From Adlercreutzia murintestinalis (lineage in GTDB: Bacteria; Actinomycetota; Coriobacteriia; Coriobacteriales; Eggerthellaceae): 57,909 bases of DNA. How positions within the stretch are numbered: position 1 is the first letter of the stretch; every line of letters starts with the position of its first letter. Below, one piece after another: positions 1 to 8,463 of this stretch. Made by a program: the position numbers and the translations under genes. The notes under the pieces are model-generated. The model was not told where the DNA came from. It ran no database searches and worked only from the letters and a program-made list of their open reading frames with translations. Location: assembly GCF_943192905.1 (NCBI RefSeq), contig NZ_CALPCC010000015.1, forward strand, positions 1 to 57,909. The letters are read 5' to 3'.

Positions 1-1
1 C

Positions 2-1582
2 AGCGCTGCGACAGGTCATATTCTTGAGGTGATCGGCGATGCGGGGGCCTCTCAGCTCTCCAGCGAGCGCATCATCGCTCGCTACGACCTGCGCGTCTCC
101 TTTTCCGATGAGGTGAGCGCTGAGGCAGCTGCGGCGGCGGTCGAGGGGAGCAGTGCGCTTGCGAATGGCTACCGCGATATTCGCGACCGCTTCACCTTCA
201 CCATCGATCCGGAAGATGCCAAGGATTTCGACGATGCCCTCTCGGTCGAGGCAGTGGACGCGTTCCGAGGTGAGCCGTGCGCGTGGCGTCTCGGTGTGCA
301 TATAGCCGATGTGGCGCACTACGTGCCCTGGGATGGCGCGATCGACCGCGAAGCGCGCAAACGCGGAACGAGCGTGTATTTGGCAGACCGTGTCGTGCCG
401 ATGCTTCCTGAAGCGCTGTGCAATGATGTGTGCTCGCTGAAACCGGGGGAAGACCGCCGGTGCATGACCGTGGACCTCTACGTGCGCGATGATGCGAGCC
501 TGGTCGCCTACGATATCTATCCGGCTCTCATGCGCTCTGATGCGCGGTTGACCTATCAAAGTGCGCTGCGAGCGCTCAAGGGGGATGATGACGGCTTGGA
601 TGCGCGCTTGGTCGAGCGCCTCGCTGCGGCCAGTCGCCTCGCGAAGGCGCGGGAGGCATATCGCTTCTCACGGGGTGGCATCGATTTTCGCACGAAAGAG
701 GCGAAGGTGCGCCTTGATGAGGCGGGATGCCCCATCGCCATTGAGGTTCGGCAGAAAGACGATGCCACCATGCTCATCGAAGAGGCGATGGTGTTCGCCA
801 ACGAAGTGGTGGCGGCGCATTTGGATGCGAGCGGCTTGAGCGCCGCTTTTCGCGTGCACGAACCGCCGCACGCCGATGCCTTGGAAGGCGTGGTGCGCGT
901 ATTGCGCGAATTCAAATGGATGAGCGCGCCGCTCGCGCAGCGCGTGTTGTACGGAGATGCTTTCGCCGTGCAGCAGGTGTTGGAAGAAGCGTCGGGTCGT
1001 GCCGAAGAGCAGCTGGTCACCTCGCTCATGTTGCGCGCCATGAGCCGAGCGGTCTATGCACCTCTCGACGATGGGCACTACGGATTAGGGCTGTCCGCTT
1101 ACTGTCATTTCACGAGCCCCATTCGCCGCTATCCCGATCTGATCGTGCACCGTATGCTGCGCGCGCAGCTGACCGGCGAGCGAAAGACCGTTCACCCGAT
1201 GGAGCGCACCATGGCGGCACTGTGCGAGCATTGCTCGGAGACGGAGCGCACTGCCGAGGCGGCGGCGCGACGATCGGTCGAGGTCAAGATGGCCGAATAC
1301 CTCCAGGGTTCCATCGGGTGCCGATTCCACGCGGTCATATCAGGGGTGGCAACGTATGGCATCTACGTGCAGCTCGATTGCATGGCCGAGGGCCTTGTGC
1401 CCGTTCGCGCCTTGGGGAACGAGTATTTCGTGTTCGATGCTGCGGCTCATACGTTGCGCGGCTCGGATACGAACACGAGCTTTCGTCTCGGGCAGCCGCT
1501 CGAGGTGATCTTGGCGGAAGTGGATACGCTCGCGCCCGCCTGCACGTTTGCGCTGGCGAGCAAGCAAAACGCTCAGCGTTAA
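2..1582 (+). CDS. rnr: Ribonuclease R, 5'-truncated by window edge
   Basis: Exoribonuclease of the RNase II/R family, degrading structured RNA 3'->5' in the cytoplasm. The frame is open from base 2, so the start and the N-terminal cold-shock domains lie outside the window. The GTG at 29 is internal. Visible parts are the RNB catalytic domain with its metal-binding Asp cluster (DPEDAKDFDDA, starting near base 206), the HIADVAHYV and SVYLADRVVPMLP blocks, and the FTSPIRRYPDLIVHR block. A C-terminal S1 RNA-binding domain follows (about the last 90 residues, GVATYGIYVQL). The gene ends 118 bases before rpmF, which has its own promoter. Confidence 0.95.
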   Translation, partial: SAATGHILEVIGDAGASQLSSERIIARYDLRVSFSDEVSAEAAAAAVEGSSALANGYRDIRDRFTFTIDPEDAKDFDDALSVEAVDAFRGEPCAWRLGVHIADVAHYVPWDGAIDREARKRGTSVYLADRVVPMLPEALCNDVCSLKPGEDRRCMTVDLYVRDDASLVAYDIYPALMRSDARLTYQSALRALKGDDDGLDARLVERLAAASRLAKAREAYRFSRGGIDFRTKEAKVRLDEAGCPIAIEVRQKDDATMLIEEAMVFANEVVAAHLDASGLSAAFRVHEPPHADALEGVVRVLREFKWMSAPLAQRVLYGDAFAVQQVLEEASGRAEEQLVTSLMLRAMSRAVYAPLDDGHYGLGLSAYCHFTSPIRRYPDLIVHRMLRAQLTGERKTVHPMERTMAALCEHCSETERTAEAAARRSVEVKMAEYLQGSIGCRFHAVISGVATYGIYVQLDCMAEGLVPVRALGNEYFVFDAAAHTLRGSDTNTSFRLGQPLEVILAEVDTLAPACTFALASKQNAQR

Positions 1583-1606
1583 GATGGCCGTTTGGCTGCA
1601 ATGTCC

Positions 1607-1635
1607 TTGATGGCGCCATCGGGTGATGGTATTAT
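1607..1635 (+). promoter_or_regulatory. Sigma70-type promoter of rpmF-plsX-rnc-smc
   Basis: TTGATG (1607-1612), a 17-base spacer, then TATTAT (1630-1635). A perfect 12-base palindrome GATGGCGCCATC (1609-1620) overlaps the -35 end and the spacer, so a repressor site is possible. Assigned by eye only. Confidence 0.65.
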
Positions 1636-1661
1636 TTGGGTTCCTGTGTTTCAACGAGGTT

Positions 1662-1677
1662 CGGGCACGTATGCCCG
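1662..1677 (+). promoter_or_regulatory. Leader hairpin before rpmF
   Basis: CGGGCA-CGTA-TGCCCG, a perfect 6-bp stem with a 4-base loop, ends 6 bases before the AGGAGG ribosome-binding site of rpmF. It lies downstream of the predicted promoter, so it would be in the mRNA 5' leader. A role in controlling L32 translation is inferred. Confidence 0.45.
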
Positions 1678-1700
1678 CGAAATAGGAGGAATGTAGACAC

Positions 1701-1880
1701 ATGGCAGTACCTAAGCAAAGAATGGGCCGCATCCGCACGCACCGTCGCCGCAGCCAGCACGATAAGGTGGACGCCCCCAGCCGGAGCACCTGCCCGCAGT
1801 GCGGCGAAGTGAAGCTGCCGCATCGCGTTTGCCCCAATTGCGGCTTTTACCGTAACCGCGAAGTTATCGTTACCGACTAG
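1701..1880 (+). CDS. rpmF: Ribosomal protein bL32
   Basis: A 59-residue large-subunit ribosomal protein. It starts MAVPKQRMGRIRTHRRR, typical of bL32, and carries two CxxC pairs (CPQC and CPNC) that form the zinc-ribbon variant. The ATG at 1701 is preceded by AGGAGG at 1684-1689, an 11-base spacing. Between them sits a start-stop pair ATGTAG at 1691. The usual order yceD-rpmF-plsX is kept here only in its second half: no yceD (DUF177) gene precedes it, and rnr does instead. Short enough to be missed by length-filtered gene callers. Confidence 0.96.
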   Translation: MAVPKQRMGRIRTHRRRSQHDKVDAPSRSTCPQCGEVKLPHRVCPNCGFYRNREVIVTD

Positions 1881-1946
1881 TACTCTGATATTGATGAGCG
1901 TATTGCCTGATCTGTTCGGGTGACGCGCTGGGTATTCGACCTCAGC

Positions 1947-2966
1947 ATGTCGGAAGATATCACGTTATCCATAGACGCCATGGGCGGAGATGATGCCCCT
2001 GGCGTCGTTTTAACAGGAGTTGCCGAAGCGCTCGCGGCTGACGAGGCGCTTCGCGTCATCCTGTGCGGTCCTGCTCAGGTTGTGGATCCTTTTGCGCGTG
2101 CGCATGAGCGGTGCACGGCCCAGGCGGCTGAAGAGGTCATCGCGATGGGGGAGCATCCCGCGAATGCCGTGCGCCGCAAAAAGGATTCCTCGATCGTGGT
2201 GGGGTGCCAACTGGTGCGCACCGGCGCTGCACAGGGTTTCTTCTCGGCGGGCTCTACCGGGGCATGCTTGGCAGCGGCAACGTTGCACATTGGTCGCATC
2301 CGCGGCATCAAGCGTCCGGCGCTCGCACAAGTGATCCCGGCGGCGGCTGGTCCGTGTCTGCTGATCGATGTGGGTGCCAATGCAGATTGCAAACCGCAGT
2401 ACCTCGTGCAGTTCGCTCAGATGGCTTCGGTGTATGCCGGCGATGTGCTCGATATCGAGCATCCGCGGATCGGGCTGCTTAATATCGGCGAAGAGGACGC
2501 GAAAGGGTCAACGTTCGCGCAGCAGGCTCATGCGCTTCTGCGAAAGCACGTGCCTGCGTTCGCGGGCAATTGCGAGCCGGGCGACCTTCTGCAGGGGCGC
2601 TTCGATGTGGTGGTGACGGATGGATTCACGGGCAATATCGCGTTGAAGACCATCGAAGGCAGCGCTCAGCTCTTGTTCGGTTATATGAAAGATGCCCTGT
2701 CATCGGGCGTAAAAGAGAAGATCGGCGCGGCACTCGTGGCCGGTCGGTTGCGCCAGTTGAAGCATGAGCTCAGTCCTGACACCTTTGGCGGCTCGCCGCT
2801 TTTAGGAGTGCGGGGCGCGTGTGTGGTCGGACATGGCTCGTCAAGCGCCGAAGCGGTGAAAAACGGTGTGCTCGTCTGCGCTCGTGCGGTGCGCGGAGAT
2901 GTTGCGCAGGTTATCGAGAGGACCATCATTCCGGTGGGCGATTCTGAGGAAGGGACGCAAGCGTGA
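1947..2966 (+). CDS. plsX: Phosphate acyltransferase PlsX
   Basis: Converts acyl-ACP to acyl-phosphate, the first committed step of phosphatidic acid synthesis with PlsY; peripheral to the membrane. The 339-residue product has the family N-terminus (ITLSIDAMGGDDAPG) and the conserved VTDGFTGNIALKTIEG block. The ATG at 1947 is chosen because it puts the motif at the usual distance from the start. A GTG at 1920 in the same frame would add nine residues, and neither has a strong Shine-Dalgarno. It is 66 bases after rpmF and overlaps rnc by a GTGA junction, so it is co-transcribed with both. Confidence 0.93.
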   Translation: MSEDITLSIDAMGGDDAPGVVLTGVAEALAADEALRVILCGPAQVVDPFARAHERCTAQAAEEVIAMGEHPANAVRRKKDSSIVVGCQLVRTGAAQGFFSAGSTGACLAAATLHIGRIRGIKRPALAQVIPAAAGPCLLIDVGANADCKPQYLVQFAQMASVYAGDVLDIEHPRIGLLNIGEEDAKGSTFAQQAHALLRKHVPAFAGNCEPGDLLQGRFDVVVTDGFTGNIALKTIEGSAQLLFGYMKDALSSGVKEKIGAALVAGRLRQLKHELSPDTFGGSPLLGVRGACVVGHGSSSAEAVKNGVLVCARAVRGDVAQVIERTIIPVGDSEEGTQA

Positions 2967-3835
2967 GCCTTGCCGAGGAACAGAACCAAAAGCTCAAACT
3001 GGCCGAACAGATCATCGGCTATCACTTCAACAACGAGCGCTATATCCTGTCAGCCATTACGCATCCCTCGGCTGCCGAGGGCAAATCGGTGCGCTCCTCC
3101 TACGAGCGCCTCGAATTTCTAGGCGATGCCATCTTGGGCGCAATCGTGGTATCGACGGCGTTTAACCGGTATCCTGATCTTGATGAGGGTGGTCTTACGC
3201 GCATCAAGGTGGCGCTCGTCTCTGGTAGCAGCCTTGCCGATGTAGCGCAGAAGCTGGGATTTGAGGATGTCATCGTATTCGGCTCGTCAGAGACCGGCAC
3301 AGGCAAGCGCGGCTTGCATTCGGCGCTTGAGAACGTGTACGAGGCCGTAGTGGCGGCGCTCTATCTCGATGGAGGTGCCGAGGCCGCAACGGCGTTCGTG
3401 ACAGAGACGCTCATTCCGCGCATGAACATCGATATGGCCAAAGAGCCTGAGAATCCCAAGAGCGCGCTTCAAGAGAAGCTGCAAGAAGACGGCATCACAC
3501 CAACGTATAAGCTGGTGGAAACGCAAGGCCCGCCGCACGACCGTACATTCGTGAGCCAGGTGTATGCGGGCGATCATGCGCTTGCCCTTGGCACGGGGCG
3601 CACTAAGAAAGAGGCCGAGAGCCAGGCGGCGAAGTCAACGCTGGCGCGCCTTCAGGAGTTCTTAGGCTTCGGTCCCGATGACGGGGATAAGAAACGTGCG
3701 AAGAAGGATGCGGCGAAGAAGGCGAAAGCGGCTCGTGCTGCTGAGAAGCGCGAGCACAAGCAGGCGCAGGCAGCGGCGCGCAAGCGGGAAGCTGATGCCC
3801 GCCGCGATGCCAAAGGCAAGAATCGGGAGCAGTAG
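2963..3835 (+). CDS. rnc: Ribonuclease III
   Basis: Double-strand-specific endoribonuclease that processes rRNA precursors and structured mRNAs. The 290-residue product has the signature ERLEFLGDAIL (about 48-58), the second acidic site in ENVYEAVVAALYLDGG (about 123-138) and a double-stranded RNA-binding domain (about 163-232). The GTG start overlaps the plsX stop. Unlike typical enzymes of about 230 residues, it continues with a highly charged Lys/Ala/Arg tail of roughly 50 residues (about 241-290), predicted disordered. The smc gene begins 5 bases downstream. Confidence 0.95.
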   Translation: MSLAEEQNQKLKLAEQIIGYHFNNERYILSAITHPSAAEGKSVRSSYERLEFLGDAILGAIVVSTAFNRYPDLDEGGLTRIKVALVSGSSLADVAQKLGFEDVIVFGSSETGTGKRGLHSALENVYEAVVAALYLDGGAEAATAFVTETLIPRMNIDMAKEPENPKSALQEKLQEDGITPTYKLVETQGPPHDRTFVSQVYAGDHALALGTGRTKKEAESQAAKSTLARLQEFLGFGPDDGDKKRAKKDAAKKAKAARAAEKREHKQAQAAARKREADARRDAKGKNREQ

Positions 3836-3840
3836 GCTTC

Positions 3841-6800
3841 ATGTACCTCAAGTCGCTTGTTCTGAAAGGGTTCAAATCATTCGCCGATCGCAGCGTTTTG
3901 ACGCTGGAGCCGGGCATCACGGCCATTGTTGGTCCGAACGGCTCAGGGAAATCGAACATCTCTGATGCGGTGCTGTGGGTGCTCGGCGAACGCAACGCGC
4001 GCAACTTGCGCGGACAAGCCATGGAAGATGTCATCTTCGCAGGCTCGTCAGCGCGCAAGGCGACCGGTGTTGCCGAGGTCGAACTGGTGCTCGACAACAG
4101 CGATGGCACGCTGCCGGTGGAATACCGTGAAGTGTCCATCGCGCGACGCATGTATCGCTCGGGTGAGAGCGAGTATCTTATCAACGGCACGCTCGCGCGG
4201 CGCATGGACGTGCTCGATATCCTGCACGATTCGGGGCTGGGAACGGGCACGCACTCCATCATCAGCCAGGGGTCGCTCGATTCCATCCTCCGCTCCGACG
4301 CGGCTGACCGCCGCGCTCTCATCGAAGAGGCGGCTGGCGTGTTGAAGCACAAGCAGCGCAAGGCGAAAAGCGAGCGCAAGCTCGAGAAAATGGAGACCCA
4401 TGTTGCGCGCGTGCGCGATGTGGTGGGCGAGGTGGAGCGGCAATTGGGTCCGCTTTCGCGCAAGGCTAAGCGCGCTCAGACCTACGCTGCGATTTCCGCT
4501 GAACTCGCTGAGATCAAGCTCGATCTGGCTGTTGACGACTTGCGTCAGCTCCGCGTGAAGTGGGATGCCTGCAAGGAGCGCACGGCTGCGTTGAGCGCGA
4601 CCGTGCAGGCAAAGCGTACGGCCATCGATGAGGCCGAAGCGCATATTGAGCGCGTGCAGGAGCAGATGCGGGCAGAGAGCGCCGATGTGGGCGCATTGTC
4701 GCGCAGCCATCAGGCGTGCAGCAGCGCTGCGGATCATCTTGACTCCACGTTGATGCTGATGCGCGACCGAAAGCGTCAAGCATCCGCCCGTGCGGGAGAG
4801 CTGCGCATGACCCTGGAAACCTCGAAGGCGCGTCGCGAGACCGCTTTGGGCGAGCTAGCTCAGGCGAACGCCGCATTGGAATCTGCGCGCTTGGAGTTGG
4901 CGCGCGTGCGCGATACGGCAGGAGAGCTGGCAGCCCAAGAAGGTGAAGCAGGTGCGCGCCTGGAGGCGCTCGCTCAGCGCGGTGCGGAATTGGCGGCTGC
5001 GAACAAGGCGGCTGAGGCGGAGCTGGCCGATCTGCGGCGCATACAGGCTGAGCGTCGGGAGGCGCAGGCAAGTCGCACGGCCTATCTTGCCGTTCTCGAA
5101 GAGCAGGTCAACGATGCGCAGGCTGCGTTGCTGATGGCGCGCGCCGATGCGGAGGCAGCACGAGCTCAGGCGGAGACGACCACCCAAGCCATGGAGCGCA
5201 TCGCCGAACAGGAAAAGGCGGCCGCGGCGCTGGTGGCGAGCTGCGTTACCGCGCGCGAAACGACGCGCAGTGCGCTCGATGATGCGCGCGCCGCCGAGCA
5301 GTCCTTGGCGGCTCAGGTTGATGCGCTTGAGGAAATGGAGCGGGCAAGCGTGCAGAGCGCTGGTGCTGCGCGTGCGTGGATCGCTGAGCATGCCGCGCGT
5401 TTGCGAGGTAACATAGAGCCGCTTTCTGCAGTGGTCAAGGCGAACGATACCGTTGAGACGTTGACCGAGCTGCTGCTCAGCGCTGATGTGATGTCGCTTT
5501 TGATCGACGATGCCGAGGATGTGTCCGCTGTGCTCGCGCAGCTTCCCGACGATGAAGAGGGCGAAGTCACGTTCCTGCTGCGCCGCGATGCTTCGCGTGC
5601 GACAACCTATGCCGCTCAAGCGTATACCGGAGCAGGCCATGCGCTGTTGGATGACCTGAGCTATCCCTCTGACGCTGCGAGCGCGGTCATGGCCGCTTTG
5701 GGCGACGTGATCGTTTGCGAGAGCCTATCAGCTGCGCTGGCAGCCCATAAAGCCGATCGCATCGGTTTGCGCTTCACGACGGCCGAAGGCGATATCGTGT
5801 GGCCTTTTGGCAAGGTGACCGTCGGCAGCGCTGCTGATGGCGGTCGGGGCGTGCTCGCTCGGGCGCGTCGCATGAAGGAATTGCGCGCGGGGCTTGAACA
5901 GGCGCGACGGGCAACCACTGATGCTATCGAACGCGCAAGCGCTGCAGAGAGCGAGCTCACTCAAGCCCAAAACGACAGTCTTGATGTGAGCCGCCAGTTG
6001 GCACTGATGCGCGGCAACGCACAGTCGGATGCCACGCAGGCTGACGAGGCGCAGGCACGCGCTGTCCGCGCTGAAGAGGAGCTGGCAACGCTGACGAAGC
6101 GCAGCGACGAGGCGCACCGTCAAAGTCAAGAGGATGATACGGAAAGCCAGAAGAGCGCCGAGCGCATCGCTCAGCTGGAAAGCCAGCTTGAAGAGCGGGG
6201 AGATGAGCTCGATTCGGTGGAGGCGCGCTTGGCGCCTTTGCGGCACGAGGTCACGCAGATTCAAGAGCGCCATGCTGAGACCAAGCTTTCGCTCGCGAAG
6301 ATGGAAGAGCGCGCCGTGTACGCTGAGCGGATGGCTTCGCGTCGTGCGGACGATGTGGAAGAGCTTGCGCACAGTGATGCGGAAACAGAGGCGCTCCTGC
6401 GCGCTAAAGAGCTCTCGGCGACGCGTCTTGAGCCGCTCATCGCACTGTTTGAAGGCCTTTCAACGCTCGCGCGCGAGCGTGCGCTGCGTGCCGGAGAAGA
6501 GGCAACGCGCGCTCAGCAGGCATCGAGCAGCATCCATGAGCGCATGGTCCAGGCGCGCGAGGCGGCCCAGCAGGCGCACCATGCCTATGACGAGGTCTCT
6601 GAACAGCTCAACGAAAACCGCGTGGAGAGCGCTCGTTTGGAGATGCAGGTTGAGGCTGCGGTGACCGCGATCGTGGAAGAATGCGCAACGCCTGTCGATG
6701 TGGCTTTGGCGCGCCCGGCCCTTGAGGACCGCGCAGAGGCGGAAGAGGCATCATTCAAGCTCACGCGTCGCATCGCGAATCTCGGCACCATCAACCCCGA

Positions 6801-7395
6801 TGCTGCGCAGGAGTACAGCGAGCTCAAAGAGCGCTTCGACTATCTGTCGGGCCAGCTCGCCGACCTAGATTCAGCCCGGCGCGCGCTCATGCGCATCAAC
6901 CGGGTCATCGATGTGCGCATGAAGGACGACTTCGCGAACACCTACGCTCAGGTCAACGAGAACTTCCAAGCCATTTTCTCCACGCTCTTCCCGGGGGGTC
7001 AAGGGCATCTATCGCTGGACGCGCCCGATGATCTGGAGAACTCCGGCGTTGAGGTGAACGCGCAACCGGCAGGCAAGCGGATCACGAAGATGTCGCTCAT
7101 GTCGGGCGGTGAGAAGTCGCTCGTGGCGCTGGCGCTGCTGTTCGCGGTGTATAAGACGCGCTCGACGCCCTTCTATATTCTGGATGAGGTTGAGGCGGCG
7201 CTTGATGACACGAATCTGCGGCGCCTTTCAGCCTACATCGATAGCTTGCGCGATGCTACGCAGCTCATTATGATCACGCATCAACGGCGCACTATGGAGA
7301 TGGCCGATGTGCTGTTCGGGGTGTCCATGCAAGCCGACGGTGTGACCAAGGTGATAAGCCAGAAACTGGACCGAGCGTTGGAATATGCGGAATAG
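3841..7395 (+). CDS. smc: Chromosome segregation ATPase SMC
   Basis: Condensin subunit that compacts and aligns chromosomes with ScpA/ScpB. The 1184-residue product has the full layout: Walker A GPNGSGKSN (31-39), a long coiled coil, a hinge at about 520-665, a second coiled coil, then the signature MSGGEKS (about 1087) and Walker B YILDEVEAALDD. The coiled coils are unusually rich in Ala, Glu and Arg. The hinge is recognisable mainly by position and by weak matches such as the GDVIVCESL segment, so it is divergent. Scp genes are not nearby. The order rnc-smc-ftsY-ffh is common in Gram-positive bacteria. Confidence 0.97.
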   Translation: MYLKSLVLKGFKSFADRSVLTLEPGITAIVGPNGSGKSNISDAVLWVLGERNARNLRGQAMEDVIFAGSSARKATGVAEVELVLDNSDGTLPVEYREVSIARRMYRSGESEYLINGTLARRMDVLDILHDSGLGTGTHSIISQGSLDSILRSDAADRRALIEEAAGVLKHKQRKAKSERKLEKMETHVARVRDVVGEVERQLGPLSRKAKRAQTYAAISAELAEIKLDLAVDDLRQLRVKWDACKERTAALSATVQAKRTAIDEAEAHIERVQEQMRAESADVGALSRSHQACSSAADHLDSTLMLMRDRKRQASARAGELRMTLETSKARRETALGELAQANAALESARLELARVRDTAGELAAQEGEAGARLEALAQRGAELAAANKAAEAELADLRRIQAERREAQASRTAYLAVLEEQVNDAQAALLMARADAEAARAQAETTTQAMERIAEQEKAAAALVASCVTARETTRSALDDARAAEQSLAAQVDALEEMERASVQSAGAARAWIAEHAARLRGNIEPLSAVVKANDTVETLTELLLSADVMSLLIDDAEDVSAVLAQLPDDEEGEVTFLLRRDASRATTYAAQAYTGAGHALLDDLSYPSDAASAVMAALGDVIVCESLSAALAAHKADRIGLRFTTAEGDIVWPFGKVTVGSAADGGRGVLARARRMKELRAGLEQARRATTDAIERASAAESELTQAQNDSLDVSRQLALMRGNAQSDATQADEAQARAVRAEEELATLTKRSDEAHRQSQEDDTESQKSAERIAQLESQLEERGDELDSVEARLAPLRHEVTQIQERHAETKLSLAKMEERAVYAERMASRRADDVEELAHSDAETEALLRAKELSATRLEPLIALFEGLSTLARERALRAGEEATRAQQASSSIHERMVQAREAAQQAHHAYDEVSEQLNENRVESARLEMQVEAAVTAIVEECATPVDVALARPALEDRAEAEEASFKLTRRIANLGTINPDAAQEYSELKERFDYLSGQLADLDSARRALMRINRVIDVRMKDDFANTYAQVNENFQAIFSTLFPGGQGHLSLDAPDDLENSGVEVNAQPAGKRITKMSLMSGGEKSLVALALLFAVYKTRSTPFYILDEVEAALDDTNLRRLSAYIDSLRDATQLIMITHQRRTMEMADVLFGVSMQADGVTKVISQKLDRALEYAE

Positions 7396-7404
7396 CGGGG
7401 ATCT

Positions 7405-8460
7405 ATGGGCGTTCTTGATAAGGTCAACGGTGGTTTAGCGAAGAGCCGTGACAAGTTTAAAGAGCAGATGAACGTGCTGCTCGACCGGGGCCCAGTGCTC
7501 GATGGGGGTTTCTGGGATGATCTGGAAGAGACGCTGATCCTCAGCGACATGGGCCCTGAGGCTTCCATGCAGATCGTGGAAGATCTGCGCGATCAAGCAA
7601 CACGCAAGGGGTTGCCCGATTCGTATGCGGTGCTCGATATGCTGGGTTGCCGCATCGAAGCTGAGTTCGCTTCGGGTGGCGAAGAGATACTCGCGGGCGG
7701 TCCGGCCATCGTTCTCTTCGTTGGCATCAATGGCACCGGCAAGACCACCACGGTTGGCAAGCTGGCGAAGGCAGCTACCGATGCGGGTCGTCGGGTGCTG
7801 CTTGGTTCGGCGGATACGTTCCGCGCTGCTGCTATCGAGCAGCTTCAGGTATGGGCGGATCGCGCGGGTGTTGAGATGGTGATGCGCGAGCGCGGCGCCG
7901 ATCCTGCGAGCGTCTGCTTCGAGACCATCGAGCGTGCCGAGCAGAGCGCGGCTGACCTTGTTCTGATCGACACAGCGGGACGCCTGCATACCTCAGATGA
8001 CCTGATGCGCGAGCTTCAGAAAGTGGTGAGCGTGGTGCGCAAGCGCGCTACGGTGCCGGTGTACACCGTTTTGGTCATCGATGCCACCACCGGTCAAAAC
8101 GGGCTCGCCCAAGCACGCGAGTTCAATCGAGCGCTCGACCTGGATGCGCTGATCGTCACGAAGATGGATGGCTCTGCGAAAGGCGGCATTGCCATTGCCA
8201 TCTCGCACGAGCTCGAGCTTCCCATTCTGCGCATCGGGGTGGGCGAGGCCATTGACGACTTGCGCGATTTCGATGCGCACGATTTCGTTTCCGCTTTCAT
8301 CGGCGACTACGAGACTTCCGAGGCGATGGTCGAGGACTTCGCCGAAGCCGATGCAGCTGCGCGCGCCGCAGCGCCGCCAAAGATGACGTGGGCGGAGTTT
8401 GTCGAACTGGACGACGCGGGCGAGGTGCCCGCGAAGAAGCATTTCTGGGAGAAGTGGTAG
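7405..8460 (+). CDS. ftsY: SRP receptor FtsY
   Basis: GTPase that docks ribosome-nascent chain-SRP complexes at the membrane and hands them to SecYEG. The 351-residue product has an N domain, then the G domain with GINGTGKTTTVGKLA (about 106-120), the DTAGRLHT block and TKMDGSAKGG. The long acidic A domain of the E. coli protein is absent, as is usual in Gram-positive bacteria. A short extension follows the G domain (about 310-351). It starts 9 bases after smc and ends 3 bases before ffh, so receptor and particle protein are made from one transcript. Confidence 0.97.
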   Translation: MGVLDKVNGGLAKSRDKFKEQMNVLLDRGPVLDGGFWDDLEETLILSDMGPEASMQIVEDLRDQATRKGLPDSYAVLDMLGCRIEAEFASGGEEILAGGPAIVLFVGINGTGKTTTVGKLAKAATDAGRRVLLGSADTFRAAAIEQLQVWADRAGVEMVMRERGADPASVCFETIERAEQSAADLVLIDTAGRLHTSDDLMRELQKVVSVVRKRATVPVYTVLVIDATTGQNGLAQAREFNRALDLDALIVTKMDGSAKGGIAIAISHELELPILRIGVGEAIDDLRDFDAHDFVSAFIGDYETSEAMVEDFAEADAAARAAAPPKMTWAEFVELDDAGEVPAKKHFWEKW

Positions 8461-8463
8461 GTC

